DNA from: Cyclobacteriaceae bacterium
GTDB lineage: Bacteria; Bacteroidota; Bacteroidia; Cytophagales; Cyclobacteriaceae
NCBI GenBank assembly: GCA_019638395.1
Contig: JAHBTX010000001.1
Coordinates: forward strand, 186,001 to 250,000
Direction of reading: 5' to 3'
Length of the DNA: 64,000 nucleotides
Below, in pieces: positions 54,501 through 63,854 of this stretch. The notes under the pieces are model-generated. The model was not told where the DNA came from, ran no database searches, and saw only the letters and a program-made list of their open reading frames with translations. The first letter of the stretch is position 1, and every line of letters begins with the position of its first letter. The position numbers and the translations under genes were made by a program.

Positions 54501-54650
54501 ATCAAATAGCGAAAGATAGTAGCGGGTACCTTCCTGGTTGAGGTGTAGCGATAAAAAGTCTTTGATGTTCGCGCGCTCCTCGTCTGTTATCCGCTCTTTC
54601 GCAACAATGGCGAATAGTTGTACAATCGCTTTTAGAAGTTCCTCACTCAT
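51552..54650 (-). CDS. Large ABC transporter with TerB-like and FHA-like N-terminal regions
   Basis: The 1,032-residue protein has an N-terminal helical TerB-like region (about 1-145, LCYADGELSERQSNLVYYIGEAL), then a beta-rich FHA-like part (about 150-280). The ABC domain follows: Walker A MGASGSGKSTLLNVL, signature ISGGQRKRLNIGLEL, Walker B ILFVDEPTSGL. The C-terminal membrane domain has about six or seven helices split by long loops. This half-ABCG-like layout is frequent in Bacteroidota. Role and substrate are unknown. Confidence 0.88.
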   Translation of the reverse strand: MSEELLKAIVQLFAIVAKERITDEERANIKDFLSLHLNQEGTRYYLSLFDEFCKANKRTLEPGLNVDAETLEFVDDWSQIMQIAKKVNQSLTMQQKAVLAVKIIELCYADGELSERQSNLVYYIGEALKIPQRDIKAMRTFVQGQDIEELSSKNILVIDEGSGGDGFPGPRITAKDLTGLIAILRLADIETYLIKYLGITPLYLNSIPLKSRKIDVFATGSAIRGAKIEPIYYSDVVGKFLFEERETDISFIGEHVFYHFKSGKAGLQNINIAETGGKLIGLMGASGSGKSTLLNVLNGSERPSSGRVLINGIDIHNQPHKVDGVIGFIPQDDLLIEDLSVFDNLYYSARLCFGNFSDKEITERVEKVLVNLGLAEIRDLKVGSPLHKTISGGQRKRLNIGLELLREPTILFVDEPTSGLSSRDSENIMDLLKELSLRGKMIFVVIHQPSSDIFKMFDTLIILDVGGFQIYYGNPTESVNYFQDIVNAANKIPGACPECGNINPEQVFNIIETRVVNEFGRFTHTRKVSPGQWYQYFKQKIKIPKIQEINDPLPVVQKIPGWWAQLKVFISRDVLAKIANKQYLVVNLSLAPVLAIFISYFVKYYDAVSTDTPHYSFYHNTNIPVYFFMSVVVALFVGLIVSAEEIFRDRKILKRERYLNLSSSSYLVSKVIILFGLSAIQTIMFIVLGNFILEIPLTEMRYWLVLFSCSCFANMLGLNISSAFDSAVTIYILIPVLIIPQLLLSGVVISFDKFNPKVGTPNGIPVLGELMTSRWAFEALMVTQFKDNPFEKQFYPYDQQIAQAEFKRIYHIPALETRLAIIRNNRTRWRDKSDINPVKKALDLLRTEIGYELQQVGNDRFPELERLLIGKFDSTTYARTDLFLKTMRQYYGIKLRKANEKKDSLRSKLTSGADAEEAYNKLRMQYANEKVTEMVENAADMNRILEWRGRLVQKYFPIYFNEHRPAHALDFSANFYVPTKPLLGTTFDTLYFNIAVIWLFTGFLYVTLYYRLLQRAISSFELYRKYRKRDRD

Positions 54651-54776
54651 GCATAAACCAAAAGTCGTAATTTACAATGAATAGAGGTTTAAACCAGCAC
54701 TTGAAATCTGTTTGTGAAATTTTACAGTTTTCTATTTTGCCACATTTCTGTTTTCTTTGCCAGCAAAATTTCTTGC

Positions 54777-55649
54777 ATGAAAAAACACCTTATCGTCTTG
54801 GGCTTTGTTTTAGTGTCAACATCTGTTTTATGGGCACAAGAAAACAGTATTCTTTGGGAAATATCGGGCAACGGAATCACAAAATCATCTTATCTGTTTG
54901 GTACTCTAAAGTTTACAGGCGAAAAGGAGTTTTATTTTCCGCAGGAGGCAAAAGACAGAATTAAGCGTGCTGATTTGTTTGCGATAGAAGACCAGGTAGA
55001 TCATCACGCCCAACACGAACTGAATAAAGCATTACATTTTCCCAAAGGTGAAAGCCTGGCTACTCATACAACACCCGAGCAATACAACCAGGTGGTTAAT
55101 CTGTTTGAAAAGGAATTGGGAATCAGCAAGTCAACTTTTCAGGCTAAATATGCGCATCTCAAACCGTTAGCTATTTCCGTTGCGATAACCCGGTTGGCAT
55201 TGGGCGAAGGCGTTAAATTTTACGACATAGAGCTTTTAAAATTTGCAAAAGCCAATAAAGTAAAAACCTACAGCCTCGAAAAAGTTGATCGTGAAGCTGC
55301 AGCCCTAAATTCGTTTCCTATAAGCGAACAGGTACTTGCCCTCTTGCATGGCGTTACCTTTTTTAAGGAACAAAAAGAAGAATTTATAAAACTGATGAAC
55401 GATTACCCGCAAGGGAAACTGGATGAAATTTTTGAATACACATTGCACCCGCTTGACAATAATGAAAAGTTTATTGAAGAGTTTTACTACAAACGCAACG
55501 AAGAGTGGTTACCTAAAATTGAAAAAATGATAAAGAGCAATGTTGCTTTTTTATCCATTGGTATTGGTCACCTGGAGGGTGAACGTGGGATACTTGCCTT
55601 ACTAAAAGACAAGGGTTACACACTCACCCCGGTAAAGGTTTCGCGCTGA
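54777..55649 (+). CDS. TraB/GumN family protein
   Basis: The chosen ATG at 54777 gives a 290-residue protein with a signal peptide (MKKHLIVLGFVLVSTSVLWAQ). It then has NSILWEISGNGITKSSYLFGTLKF, LFAIEDQVDHHAQ, and the C-terminal FLSIGIGHLEGERGILALLKDKGYTLTPV, the conserved blocks of TraB/GumN proteins (the usual GxxH and H-Gxx repeats). In other bacteria these are putative peptidases or polysaccharide-related proteins. Function not certain. Confidence 0.88.
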   Translation: MKKHLIVLGFVLVSTSVLWAQENSILWEISGNGITKSSYLFGTLKFTGEKEFYFPQEAKDRIKRADLFAIEDQVDHHAQHELNKALHFPKGESLATHTTPEQYNQVVNLFEKELGISKSTFQAKYAHLKPLAISVAITRLALGEGVKFYDIELLKFAKANKVKTYSLEKVDREAAALNSFPISEQVLALLHGVTFFKEQKEEFIKLMNDYPQGKLDEIFEYTLHPLDNNEKFIEEFYYKRNEEWLPKIEKMIKSNVAFLSIGIGHLEGERGILALLKDKGYTLTPVKVSR

Positions 55650-55653
55650 TGTT

Positions 55654-57678
55654 TTAGCCAAACCGTTTGGTTACCAGATCACCCAATATAATAAGTCCTT
55701 CGCGCAGGTATTCATCTTTCATATCTTGTAATACCTCGGTTGGTAATCCTTCTTTAGAAGTAAGTTTAGTGTCTAGTTTTTCAGAAGCTTTCTTCTTTTC
55801 GGCTTCCGCAATTTCCTGCTTCCGCTTGGTCTCGCTTAGCGAAATCCGGGTTTCGTTCAGGTTTTTCTTCAATTCTTCGGTCTCAGAAATATAATTTTTC
55901 AGATTGGCATCGTATCGGGTTCTATCCTGATAGGCTTTCGTGAGCCCGGCCAGAATTCGATCGTTTACTTGTGTAACCTTTTGAAAACTAGTTGCCCGTA
56001 TTACATCCCATGGCAAAGCATTAGGGCTTGAACTTTCGCCAAAATGGGCGGCATCAAAAGCCGAAGGTAATTGAATATCAGGCGAAACTCCTTTGTGTTG
56101 GGTACTGCTGCCGGTAACACGGTAAAATTTTTGAAAGGTTAGTTTCAATTCGCCAACCGGTTCTTTATCATTTATAAACCGGCTTAGGTCTAACACGGTT
56201 TGTACGGTACCCTTACCAAAGGTTGATTCACCTACCACTACACCCCGTTGGTAATCCTGAATTGCGCCAGCAAAAATTTCGGATGCAGATGCGCTGAATC
56301 GATTGGTTAGCACAACCAAAGGGCCACCGTAAAATACTTCCTTATCTTCATCGGGTAATACTTCTATTTTGTTGACAGAGTTTTTTACCTGCACCACCGG
56401 GCCATCTTTAATAAATAAGCCCGTTAAATCAACTGCTTCTGGTAATGATCCACCACCGTTGTTACGCAAGTCCATCACAATACCCTCAACGCCTTCAGCT
56501 TTCAGTTCGCCTATTAATCGCTTTACATCACGGGTAGTACTTTTATAATTCGGATCTCCCTTTTGGTAGGCTTCATAATCCATATAAAAGGTAGGTAAGG
56601 TAATTACACCCAACTTAGCCTGTCGGCCATTCAACTGATAATTTATCACTTCTTTTTTGGCAGCCTGATCTTCCAGTTTAATCTTGTCGCGCACTAATAC
56701 AACCTCTTGCGCAGGGCCGTTTACACCTGTTTTGGCTGGAAGAATCATTAAGCGAACAACTGTACCTTTAGGACCTTTAATCAGTTTTACCACATCGTCC
56801 AGGCGCCAGCCAACCACATCAACCATTTCACCATCTTTACCCTGGCCTACGGCAGTAATAAGATCATTCACATTTACCTTACCGGATTTCTGCGCATCGC
56901 CACCGGGAAGTATTTTAACCACTTTCACATAATCGTTTTCAGATTGCAACTGCGCCCCAATACCTTCTAACGATAAACTCATTTGTTGTTTAAACAGATC
57001 GGATTGTTTGGGCGACATGTAATTTGTGTGTGGGTCATAAGCTTCCGTAATGGAGTTCATGTAAATGCTGAACACATCTTCGGCATTAAACTGCGAAAAA
57101 GTTTTGCTAAACCGCTGATAGCGTGTTTTTAACGTCTCGGAAATTTCCTCTGGCTTTTTACCGGCCAATTTTAAGCTCAATGCCTGGCTCTTGATAATCT
57201 TGCGCCAAAGATCATTCAATTCATCTTTGCTTGTAGCCCACGCAGCTTTGTCGCGATCGGTATCGTAATATTCATCAACCGAAAAATCAAAATTCTGATT
57301 CACCAGCGTGTTTAATACATAGTCCATCCGCTCTTTGTATCGCTTATCAAACACTTTATATATTTCAAATGCTGGTGTTACATTTTCGTTACGGGTTAGG
57401 TCGTCAATCGAATATTTGTATCGATCGAACGACTTTATATCAGCGGCCAGAAAATAAGTTTTACTATTGTCAAGTTCTTGAATGTAACGAATCAGGATTG
57501 CGGCCGAAAGCGAGTCATTCAACCTGATTTTACGGTAATGATTATTATCGAGAATGTAAGAGATAACACGGGCTTCTTTACCAAAAACCGGTTTAGGTTT
57601 TAGCTGCAAGGTATCTTGCGCTGCTACTTGACCAACAATCCAAATAATTAAAATTCCTGCAACAAAACTTCTGTTCAT
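55654..57678 (-). CDS. Carboxy-terminal processing peptidase (S41, Tsp/Prc-like)
   Basis: The 674-residue protein has a signal peptide, an N-terminal helical region, a PDZ domain (SLEGIGAQLQSENDYVKVVKILPGGDAQ) and the S41 catalytic domain. The nucleophile Ser is in NRFSASASEIFAGAIQDY and the general base Lys in ESTFGKGTVQTVLD. A DUF3340-like C terminus follows. It degrades or trims periplasmic proteins, as Prc does in E. coli. Confidence 0.93.
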   Translation of the reverse strand: MNRSFVAGILIIWIVGQVAAQDTLQLKPKPVFGKEARVISYILDNNHYRKIRLNDSLSAAILIRYIQELDNSKTYFLAADIKSFDRYKYSIDDLTRNENVTPAFEIYKVFDKRYKERMDYVLNTLVNQNFDFSVDEYYDTDRDKAAWATSKDELNDLWRKIIKSQALSLKLAGKKPEEISETLKTRYQRFSKTFSQFNAEDVFSIYMNSITEAYDPHTNYMSPKQSDLFKQQMSLSLEGIGAQLQSENDYVKVVKILPGGDAQKSGKVNVNDLITAVGQGKDGEMVDVVGWRLDDVVKLIKGPKGTVVRLMILPAKTGVNGPAQEVVLVRDKIKLEDQAAKKEVINYQLNGRQAKLGVITLPTFYMDYEAYQKGDPNYKSTTRDVKRLIGELKAEGVEGIVMDLRNNGGGSLPEAVDLTGLFIKDGPVVQVKNSVNKIEVLPDEDKEVFYGGPLVVLTNRFSASASEIFAGAIQDYQRGVVVGESTFGKGTVQTVLDLSRFINDKEPVGELKLTFQKFYRVTGSSTQHKGVSPDIQLPSAFDAAHFGESSSPNALPWDVIRATSFQKVTQVNDRILAGLTKAYQDRTRYDANLKNYISETEELKKNLNETRISLSETKRKQEIAEAEKKKASEKLDTKLTSKEGLPTEVLQDMKDEYLREGLIILGDLVTKRFG

Positions 57679-57730
57679 ACAATATTATTTCTGATTATAA
57701 ACGGATAGTATATCAAACAAGATGCCGGTT

Positions 57731-58627
57731 TCAGGCAACTTTATCGAAATCAAATTCAGCTAAAAACTTTTGAACCTCTTCAACCGACTGAAATTCGAAT
57801 GTTTTTTTTCCGCCCAGAACAGAATGGATATCAATTCTGATGAGCTCAATATTTTTTGAAGTCTTTTTATGTTTGGGTTTGGCATGTTTGTAATCATCAG
57901 ATTCTTTATGACTAATATTAAACTGAGTAGCACGAACATTCTTGCAATACGAGCACTGATAATGCTTTAATAACTCTTTGGGCGATCCGTCTTCGGCTCG
58001 CTCAATTATTTCTTCGCGCACTACCCGCATGGTGTAAAAACTACAATTATTACACTGTAGTGATATGAGATGCCCTTGGTATTTTTCAATTCTTACTTCC
58101 TCGGTTTTTTCATCAACCCAAACATCATAGTCGATTGAAAAAATGTTTTCCTCTGCTTGCATTCCTTCATTCAGGTGAACATCCTCTTCATCTTCGCTTA
58201 ACAGTTTCATTTTATTACCCGCTTTGGAAATACGGGGTGCATAGCGCAGCCTGCGTAACTTCTTATTTAACCGGGTTGGGTAGTAGTATTGAAGTATTAG
58301 GGTAGAGATATAAATTACCAACGTTGCACCTGCTATGGAGAAAAACAAGCGCACAAAAAAAGAAACCCCGGGACCTCCTATTTCATCCTTACCATACAAA
58401 TTGATGCCGCAGGCGGCTGCAATCCCAATTAGTATAGCCACCCACTTCAACCATTTTATTTCAGCACCATTTATAAAATCATGTTTTTCTTTAAAAGTTC
58501 GGATTAACGAAACTTTAAGCTGGTAAATAAGGAAAATCAGTAACGCCCCAATTAATAAAGCAATGGCGGCTGCCAACATAATATTGTGCCAACCTTCTGC
58601 AAACGCAAGTTCATCTTGAATACTCAT
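57731..58627 (-). CDS. Membrane protein with C-terminal zinc-ribbon-like motif
   Basis: The 298-residue protein has three membrane segments within the first 130 residues (MLAAAIALLIGALLIFLIYQL, WVAILIGIAAACGINLYG, VRLFFSIAGATLVIYISTLIL), an acidic spacer, and a C-terminal domain with two Cys pairs (LQCNNCSF and YQCSYCKNV), which could hold zinc. No family is recognised with confidence. It starts from a poor context 53 bp after the S41 gene promoter region. Confidence 0.7.
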   Translation of the reverse strand: MSIQDELAFAEGWHNIMLAAAIALLIGALLIFLIYQLKVSLIRTFKEKHDFINGAEIKWLKWVAILIGIAAACGINLYGKDEIGGPGVSFFVRLFFSIAGATLVIYISTLILQYYYPTRLNKKLRRLRYAPRISKAGNKMKLLSEDEEDVHLNEGMQAEENIFSIDYDVWVDEKTEEVRIEKYQGHLISLQCNNCSFYTMRVVREEIIERAEDGSPKELLKHYQCSYCKNVRATQFNISHKESDDYKHAKPKHKKTSKNIELIRIDIHSVLGGKKTFEFQSVEEVQKFLAEFDFDKVA

Positions 58628-58816
58628 AAAGGAATTAAAAAGTTAAGTTTCTAAAGGTAATACATTAACGTAAAACACATGCTGGAATTTGATAAATGGG
58701 GCTGTTTATCAAAACAAGCTGCAGGTTGCTTTCCATGGGTTTACCCGTTGCAACCAGGCGATATTGTAATTCAGAAATGCATGATTTTAAGCCGAAAAAA
58801 GGTTTTTCAAGATTTT

Positions 58817-58882
58817 GTGCAATTTTACACTTTATTATTTTATTATTTATGAATTTTAAATTATCATTGTGCAATAATACAC
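58817..58882. promoter_or_regulatory. Two copies of a GTGCAAT-N-ACAC operator-like site
   Basis: GTGCAATTTTACAC at 58817-58830 and GTGCAATAATACAC at 58869-58882, 52 bp apart (five turns), flank the probable promoter of the gene at 58889. Each is a pseudo-palindrome (GTGCA/GTGTA halves). The second ends 6 bp before the ATG. No regulator gene is adjacent. Confidence 0.6.
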
Positions 58883-58888
58883 AATTAT

Positions 58889-59137
58889 ATGAGTGAATTT
58901 GAAAAGAAAAAGCTAGAATCTGACTTCCGGAATTTCACTTCCAGAAACTTTGAGCGCCCGACTGACTGCCGCAACATTGACCAGATCAGGTATTATGTAA
59001 GGGAGTTGTGTAACAAGATTGCTGAGTACGAACAACGCTTTAATTATGTGCCTCATTGGGCTTACACATTGTTAGCACAATACAATTCTGCGCATAACAG
59101 CCTGTTGCACAAGGATTTTATTAAAGCGTATGCATAA
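58889..59137 (+). CDS. Small helical protein of unknown function
   Basis: The 82-residue protein (SEFEKKKLESDFRNFTSRNFE, then CRNIDQIRYYVRELCNKIAEYEQRFNYVP) is helical with two Cys and a run of aromatic residues. No family is recognised. The operator-like repeats in front of it suggest tight control. It starts a two-gene unit with 59149-59376, gap 11 bp. Confidence 0.55.
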   Translation: MSEFEKKKLESDFRNFTSRNFERPTDCRNIDQIRYYVRELCNKIAEYEQRFNYVPHWAYTLLAQYNSAHNSLLHKDFIKAYA

Positions 59138-59148
59138 TTTAGTTAAAG

Positions 59149-59376
59149 ATGAAGTACATCCCCTCTCCTATTCCAATTCGATACGAATATGTGTATTCTG
59201 CTACGGCTAACCGATCGGGCAGAATGCAGTATCATAAGATCCGACCGGGAGTTAGCAAATTGCGAATCAGTAGGCAGGAGTTTATACGCGCCTACAACGA
59301 TTTGACTATTATCGCACTTCATCCGCTGCCCTTGCATGGGCAGGATGCCGTTTTTCAGTTAGAGTTTTATGTGTAA
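59149..59376 (+). CDS. Small protein of unknown function
   Basis: The 75-residue product (PIRYEYVYSATANRSGRMQYH, then ISRQEFIRAYNDLTIIALHPL) is not recognised. It starts 11 bp after the previous gene, so it probably shares its message. The two stop codons of this and of the convergent 59379 gene nearly touch. Confidence 0.5.
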   Translation: MKYIPSPIPIRYEYVYSATANRSGRMQYHKIRPGVSKLRISRQEFIRAYNDLTIIALHPLPLHGQDAVFQLEFYV

Positions 59377-59378
59377 AC

Positions 59379-59849
59379 TCAGCTATTCAGGATACCCTCT
59401 AAATTTGCTGGTGAATATCCGATTGACTTGATTGTCTTGTTATCAGATTTGCGGTAAACAAGCCACTTTTCGCCTTCTTTCAAAAAATAACACTCGGTAC
59501 CATCTTTTTGCTTATAATGTTCAACAGTTGCCACCGCTTCGGCTTCTGTATTACAGGCTTTACTCATGTTGGAGCGTTGAACTTCCTCAAACAAAGCTTT
59601 AAATTTATCTCCCAACCCAAATTCAAGAATTGCCCCGGACAATACGTATTGTAAATCGCACAAGGCATCAGCAACGCCCACAATATCCTGCTCCTGAATT
59701 GCCACCTCCATTTCTTTTAATTCTTCGGCCAACAAAGCAACGCGGAGTTTGCACCGGTCTTCAGTCGGAATTGCCGGGTTGGATACAATAGGATGCTTGA
59801 AGGTTTTGTGAAATTCGGCTACCAGGTTCAATGAGTCGGGTTGTTGCAT
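59379..59849 (-). CDS. Nucleoside triphosphate pyrophosphohydrolase-like protein
   Basis: The 156-residue protein has the all-alpha NTP-PPase pattern: LLAEELKEMEVAI (ExxE near residue 35) and VGVADALCDLQYVLSG (ExxD-type ligands), typical of MazG-like and HisE-like pyrophosphohydrolases. The last 40 residues form a beta-rich appendix. It likely hydrolyses non-canonical or excess NTPs. Confidence 0.8.
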   Translation of the reverse strand: MQQPDSLNLVAEFHKTFKHPIVSNPAIPTEDRCKLRVALLAEELKEMEVAIQEQDIVGVADALCDLQYVLSGAILEFGLGDKFKALFEEVQRSNMSKACNTEAEAVATVEHYKQKDGTECYFLKEGEKWLVYRKSDNKTIKSIGYSPANLEGILNS

Positions 59850-60024
59850 AGAATAATGATGTTTAAACCCTCAATGATACAACTTGGCATTCAAATATTA
59901 ACGGATGTAGTGCCAAGCGGAATTATTTAATTATATATAATAAATTGATTATTAGTATTTTAAATATGTTTATAGAATCTATAACTTCAATTAATTTCAA
60001 TTATTTTCATTGCGGCTGCTCGCT

Positions 60025-60032
60025 TATATTTG
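60025..60032 (+). promoter_or_regulatory. -7 element of tyrS
   Basis: TATATTTG fits TANNTTTG exactly and stands 16 bp before the ATG. A TTTG at the expected distance was not seen. Confidence 0.5.
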
Positions 60033-60048
60033 GGGCCAGATTTAGAAA

Positions 60049-61338
60049 ATGGAAAAGAACTTTGTTGAAGAACTGAAGTGGCGCGGCATGTTGCATGATA
60101 TTATGCCGCGCACAGAAGAGGAATTAAAGAAGGGAATAACCTCAGGTTATATTGGTTTCGATCCCACAGCCGATTCGTTGCATATAGGGCACCTGGTGCA
60201 AATCATGACCTTGCTTCAGTTTCAGCGTTGCGGGCACAAACCAGTTGTTTTAGTTGGCGGGGCTACCGGCATGGTGGGCGATCCATCGGGTAAGTCGGCC
60301 GAGCGGAACCTCCTTTCGGAGGATACACTTAATCACAATGTAGCTTGTGTAAAAAAACAACTCGAAAAGTTTCTGGACTTTTCTTCGGGCTTGGCTAATG
60401 CGGCCGAAATGGTTAATAATTACGATTGGTTTAAGGAGTTTCGTTTCCTCGATTTTATCCGCGATGTAGGTAAGCATATAACCATCAATTACATGATGGC
60501 AAAAGATTCGGTTCAAAAGCGCCTGGATACCGGACTTTCATTTACTGAATTCAGTTATCAGCTTGTGCAGGGTTACGATTTTTACTGGCTCTACAAAAAC
60601 AAAAACTGCAAACTGCAGATGGGCGGTTCCGATCAGTGGGGCAATATTGTTACGGGCACTGAACTTATCCGTAGAAAAGATAATGGAGAAGCGTTCGCTC
60701 TCACTACTCAGCTTATTAAAAAAGCCGATGGTACAAAATTCGGCAAAACCGAAGGTGGTAATGTGTGGCTTGATCCTGCTAAAACATCACCATACAAATT
60801 TTATCAGTATTGGCTTAATATAAGCGATGAAGATGCGACCAACTTTATTCGCATTTTTACATTGAAAGAAAAAATAGAAATTGATGCTTTGATCGAAGCC
60901 CATAGCCAGGCACCTCACCAGCGAATCTTGCAGACGGCATTGGCTGAAGATATTACGGCCCGCGTACACTCGCCAGCTTTGCTGGAACAAGCAATCAAAG
61001 CTACGGCTATTCTTTTTGGAAACTCCGTAACGGATGACCTTATAAGCCTGGATGAAGAAACGTTGCTGGCTGTTTTTGAAGGTGTGCCACAGGTAAGGAT
61101 TTCGAAAGCAGCCTATCAATCTGTAAATACTGTTACTGATTTACTCTCAGAACTTACACAATCAGTTGTATTTCCTTCCAAGGGCGAAGCGCGCAAAATG
61201 ATTCAGGGTGGTGGTGTAAGCATTAACAAAATCAAACTTACTGATGCCAATGCCAAACCCACTTTCGATCTTCTACAGCATAAATACCTGTTGGCACAAA
61301 AGGGCAAAAAGAATTATTATCTCCTAATTGTAGAGTAG
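60049..61338 (+). CDS. tyrS: Tyrosyl-tRNA synthetase
   Basis: The 429-residue class I synthetase has the HIGH-type motif [12 protein letters not shown], the [18 protein letters not shown] loop, [13 protein letters not shown], the KMSKS-like [13 protein letters not shown], and a C-terminal S4 RNA-binding domain ([20 protein letters not shown]). It charges tRNA-Tyr. Confidence 0.97.
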   Translation: MEKNFVEELKWRGMLHDIMPRTEEELKKGITSGYIGFDPTADSLHIGHLVQIMTLLQFQRCGHKPVVLVGGATGMVGDPSGKSAERNLLSEDTLNHNVACVKKQLEKFLDFSSGLANAAEMVNNYDWFKEFRFLDFIRDVGKHITINYMMAKDSVQKRLDTGLSFTEFSYQLVQGYDFYWLYKNKNCKLQMGGSDQWGNIVTGTELIRRKDNGEAFALTTQLIKKADGTKFGKTEGGNVWLDPAKTSPYKFYQYWLNISDEDATNFIRIFTLKEKIEIDALIEAHSQAPHQRILQTALAEDITARVHSPALLEQAIKATAILFGNSVTDDLISLDEETLLAVFEGVPQVRISKAAYQSVNTVTDLLSELTQSVVFPSKGEARKMIQGGGVSINKIKLTDANAKPTFDLLQHKYLLAQKGKKNYYLLIVE

Positions 61339-61343
61339 CCTGA

Positions 61344-63323
61344 ATGTTGTTTCGAATTACTTTTTTTTTGCTGGGAACAGTATTGTTTACGAAAAACAAT
61401 ATATGCGCTGCTCAAATTGAATTAAGTGATACTACCGGAATCTATCGGATTGATGAACAAATTGAGGTTTTAATTGATTCAACCGGTAGGCTTACTTTTG
61501 ATGATGTAACTGATTTAACGTTTCGTAAAAGCAACCGCTACCTCACCTTTGGATATCTTAAAAAACCCATCTGGTTAAAGATAAATGCTAAAAGTTTGCA
61601 GCCCAACACACGTTGGTACCTCGAAATACCCGCTCCTTTTCTGGAGTACGTTGACTTTTATCAGCGAACCAAAGCCGGCTGGCAGCACAGCCGCAGTGGC
61701 TACTACCGCGCACAAAGCGAACGTGTTTTTCCGCACACCAATCACGCCTTGCCGCTTACCTTCGATTCGGCAGGCACTACCGAGGTTTACATTCAGATTA
61801 CAGGGTTAAGTCCTAAAACTTTTCCAGTATATGTAATGAATAAGGAAGTATTCCACCAGAAAACTCGCACCGATGACTTGTGGTATGGAGTATTCTTTGG
61901 CATACTACTGGTAATGTTTTTTTATAACTTTTTCATTTATCTGAGTTTAAAGCAACTCAATTACGTGCTCTACATGGGCACCATTGTGTGTACCTTCCTG
62001 ATATTCGCTTCGGCCTCTGGCTACGGTGGCCGGTTTTTATGGCCTGAAAATCCACACGTTAATTTTTATACGGGGCGGCTTTCGCTCGGAGTATTAACCT
62101 GTGTATTAGCCATTTTTACTATTCGGTTTCTGGAAGTACGCAAATACACCAAAGGTATGTATTATGCTTTGATCACATTAGTACCACTTGCCGTTTTAGC
62201 AATTGTGTTGGTTGCGATAAAAGAGATGCCCTCTGCAGGAAATAATCTTATTTCGATTAGTACTATTATGTTTATAACAACCGGCATTGTTTGCCGGGTA
62301 AAAGGAAATGCAATTGCATCGTACTACATAGCAGCCTGGACTATTTATCTATTTGGAGGTTTATTGCTTACGCTGCGTAACAGTGGTGTGTTCGACTTTA
62401 ACTTCTGGACTACTCACTTTGTGGAGATTGGAGCCGCTATGGAAACCAGTATAATTGCATTTGCCTTGGGCGATCGCTATCGCAGATACAAGCGTGAAAA
62501 GGAAGAAATTCAACTGCAAGCACTAAAGATTCAACAAAGTGCAAACGAGTTGTTAGAGAAAAGAGTAAAAGAACGTACCGAAGATTTGATTCGTGCCAAT
62601 ACCGAGCTACATGCCAACCTGGCCACTATTAGCAAACAAGCCGAAATCATTGAAGCTAAAAATGCTGAATTGGATGGGTTTTTCTATCGGATTTCACATG
62701 ACTTGAAGGGGCCTATCTCCTCATTATTAGGGCTCTCCCACCTGGCAAAACTTGAGATACATGATGCGAAAGCGTTGGATTACATTAACCGGCAACACGA
62801 GCAAGTGGATCGGTTAAACCAGATCATTCGCGGATTGATTAACCTTACCCGGTTAAACAACACCAGCCTTACCCGCGAAAAAATTGATTTTGTAAACCTG
62901 ATAGATACCTGCATTAACTCGCTGCAAAGCCTGAGTAAATTTCCGAAAATAAGATTTGTAAAAGATGTAGCTGCCGGAATTGAGTATGAAGCCGAATGGG
63001 TGATGCTGAACGCAATCATGCAAAACCTGATTGAAAATTCAATTAAATATTCGCGTGATACCCATCCCTTTGTGCGAATAACAATTCACCAACAAGACGA
63101 TTATATTATACTGGAAGTTGAAGACAACGGCCTTGGTATCGCGCAAGAGCACCAAACAAAAATATTTGAAATGTTTTACCGTGCCACCGATTTGGGAACA
63201 GGTAGTGGTTTAGGCCTCTACATTCTGAAACGCTCGGTGGAACGCTTAAAGGGTAAAATAAAAATGGCAAGTAAAGAAGGTGAAGGCTCAACATTTTCAA
63301 TTCAATTACCCTTGGTTCATTAA
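61344..63323 (+). CDS. 7TM-DISM sensor histidine kinase
   Basis: The 659-residue protein has a signal-like N terminus, an extracellular 7TMR-DISMED2 domain (LTFGYLKKPIWLKINAKSL to PKTFPVYVM, about 25-165), a seven-helix membrane block (about 175-380), a coiled coil (RVKERTEDLIRANTELHANL), and a kinase core. The phospho-accepting His is in RISHDLKGPISSLLGL. The ATP-binding domain has the N box QNLIENSIKYS, EVEDNGLGI and GSGLGLYILKR. No response regulator is next to it. It follows tyrS by 5 bp. Confidence 0.93.
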   Translation: MLFRITFFLLGTVLFTKNNICAAQIELSDTTGIYRIDEQIEVLIDSTGRLTFDDVTDLTFRKSNRYLTFGYLKKPIWLKINAKSLQPNTRWYLEIPAPFLEYVDFYQRTKAGWQHSRSGYYRAQSERVFPHTNHALPLTFDSAGTTEVYIQITGLSPKTFPVYVMNKEVFHQKTRTDDLWYGVFFGILLVMFFYNFFIYLSLKQLNYVLYMGTIVCTFLIFASASGYGGRFLWPENPHVNFYTGRLSLGVLTCVLAIFTIRFLEVRKYTKGMYYALITLVPLAVLAIVLVAIKEMPSAGNNLISISTIMFITTGIVCRVKGNAIASYYIAAWTIYLFGGLLLTLRNSGVFDFNFWTTHFVEIGAAMETSIIAFALGDRYRRYKREKEEIQLQALKIQQSANELLEKRVKERTEDLIRANTELHANLATISKQAEIIEAKNAELDGFFYRISHDLKGPISSLLGLSHLAKLEIHDAKALDYINRQHEQVDRLNQIIRGLINLTRLNNTSLTREKIDFVNLIDTCINSLQSLSKFPKIRFVKDVAAGIEYEAEWVMLNAIMQNLIENSIKYSRDTHPFVRITIHQQDDYIILEVEDNGLGIAQEHQTKIFEMFYRATDLGTGSGLGLYILKRSVERLKGKIKMASKEGEGSTFSIQLPLVH

Positions 63324-63332
63324 GCTGTTGAA

Positions 63333-63737
63333 TTACGGACTTTGCAGAAACCAATAGTTTCCATACCGATCTTGTAATGAACCAAGCCACAAACCCCAGC
63401 TATTCTTTTTTACTGGCTGTACAATTCTACCACCCGTAGCAAAGCGCCTAAAATAAAGATTTAGTTCCTTTTTGGATTGGCATACAACCAATAAAGAGAC
63501 CGTATTTCCTTGAAGCAAGCCATCATCCCCAACAATATCCGTCCCCATCAACTCCATCCTTCCATTGCGCAAGGCCCCTTGTAACACGTAGCGTTGCATT
63601 GAATCGGGAAGACTTTCACCCTGTGGGCTCTCCCCTACCAATTGAAAGCTCAACTTTCCGCCCAGGCATTTTTGATAAAAGTGCATAGCTTCCTGGCAGT
63701 TGCCGTTAAAGGATAAGTAAGAAATAATCCGGTTCAT
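63333..63737 (-). CDS. VOC-family protein (PhnB/glyoxalase-like)
   Basis: The ATG at 63737 gives a 134-residue protein: IISYLSFNGNCQEAMHFYQKCLGGKLSFQLVGESP, then GRMELMGTDIVGDDGL, then SWGLWLGSLQDRYGNYWFL. These are the strands and the DxxGN-type turn of the vicinal oxygen chelate fold in the PhnB/3-demethylubiquinone-like group. Substrate not known. Confidence 0.85.
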   Translation of the reverse strand: MNRIISYLSFNGNCQEAMHFYQKCLGGKLSFQLVGESPQGESLPDSMQRYVLQGALRNGRMELMGTDIVGDDGLLQGNTVSLLVVCQSKKELNLYFRRFATGGRIVQPVKKNSWGLWLGSLQDRYGNYWFLQSP

Positions 63738-63854
63738 ACTACAAAGATCATCGGCAACTGTAAATGAAATGGGTTGCACTTACGCCTTACTATGTGGTTG
63801 ATTGCGCCATTCAATAACCTTACATTTGAAAATCAAATCAAAGTGTTACCTGCT

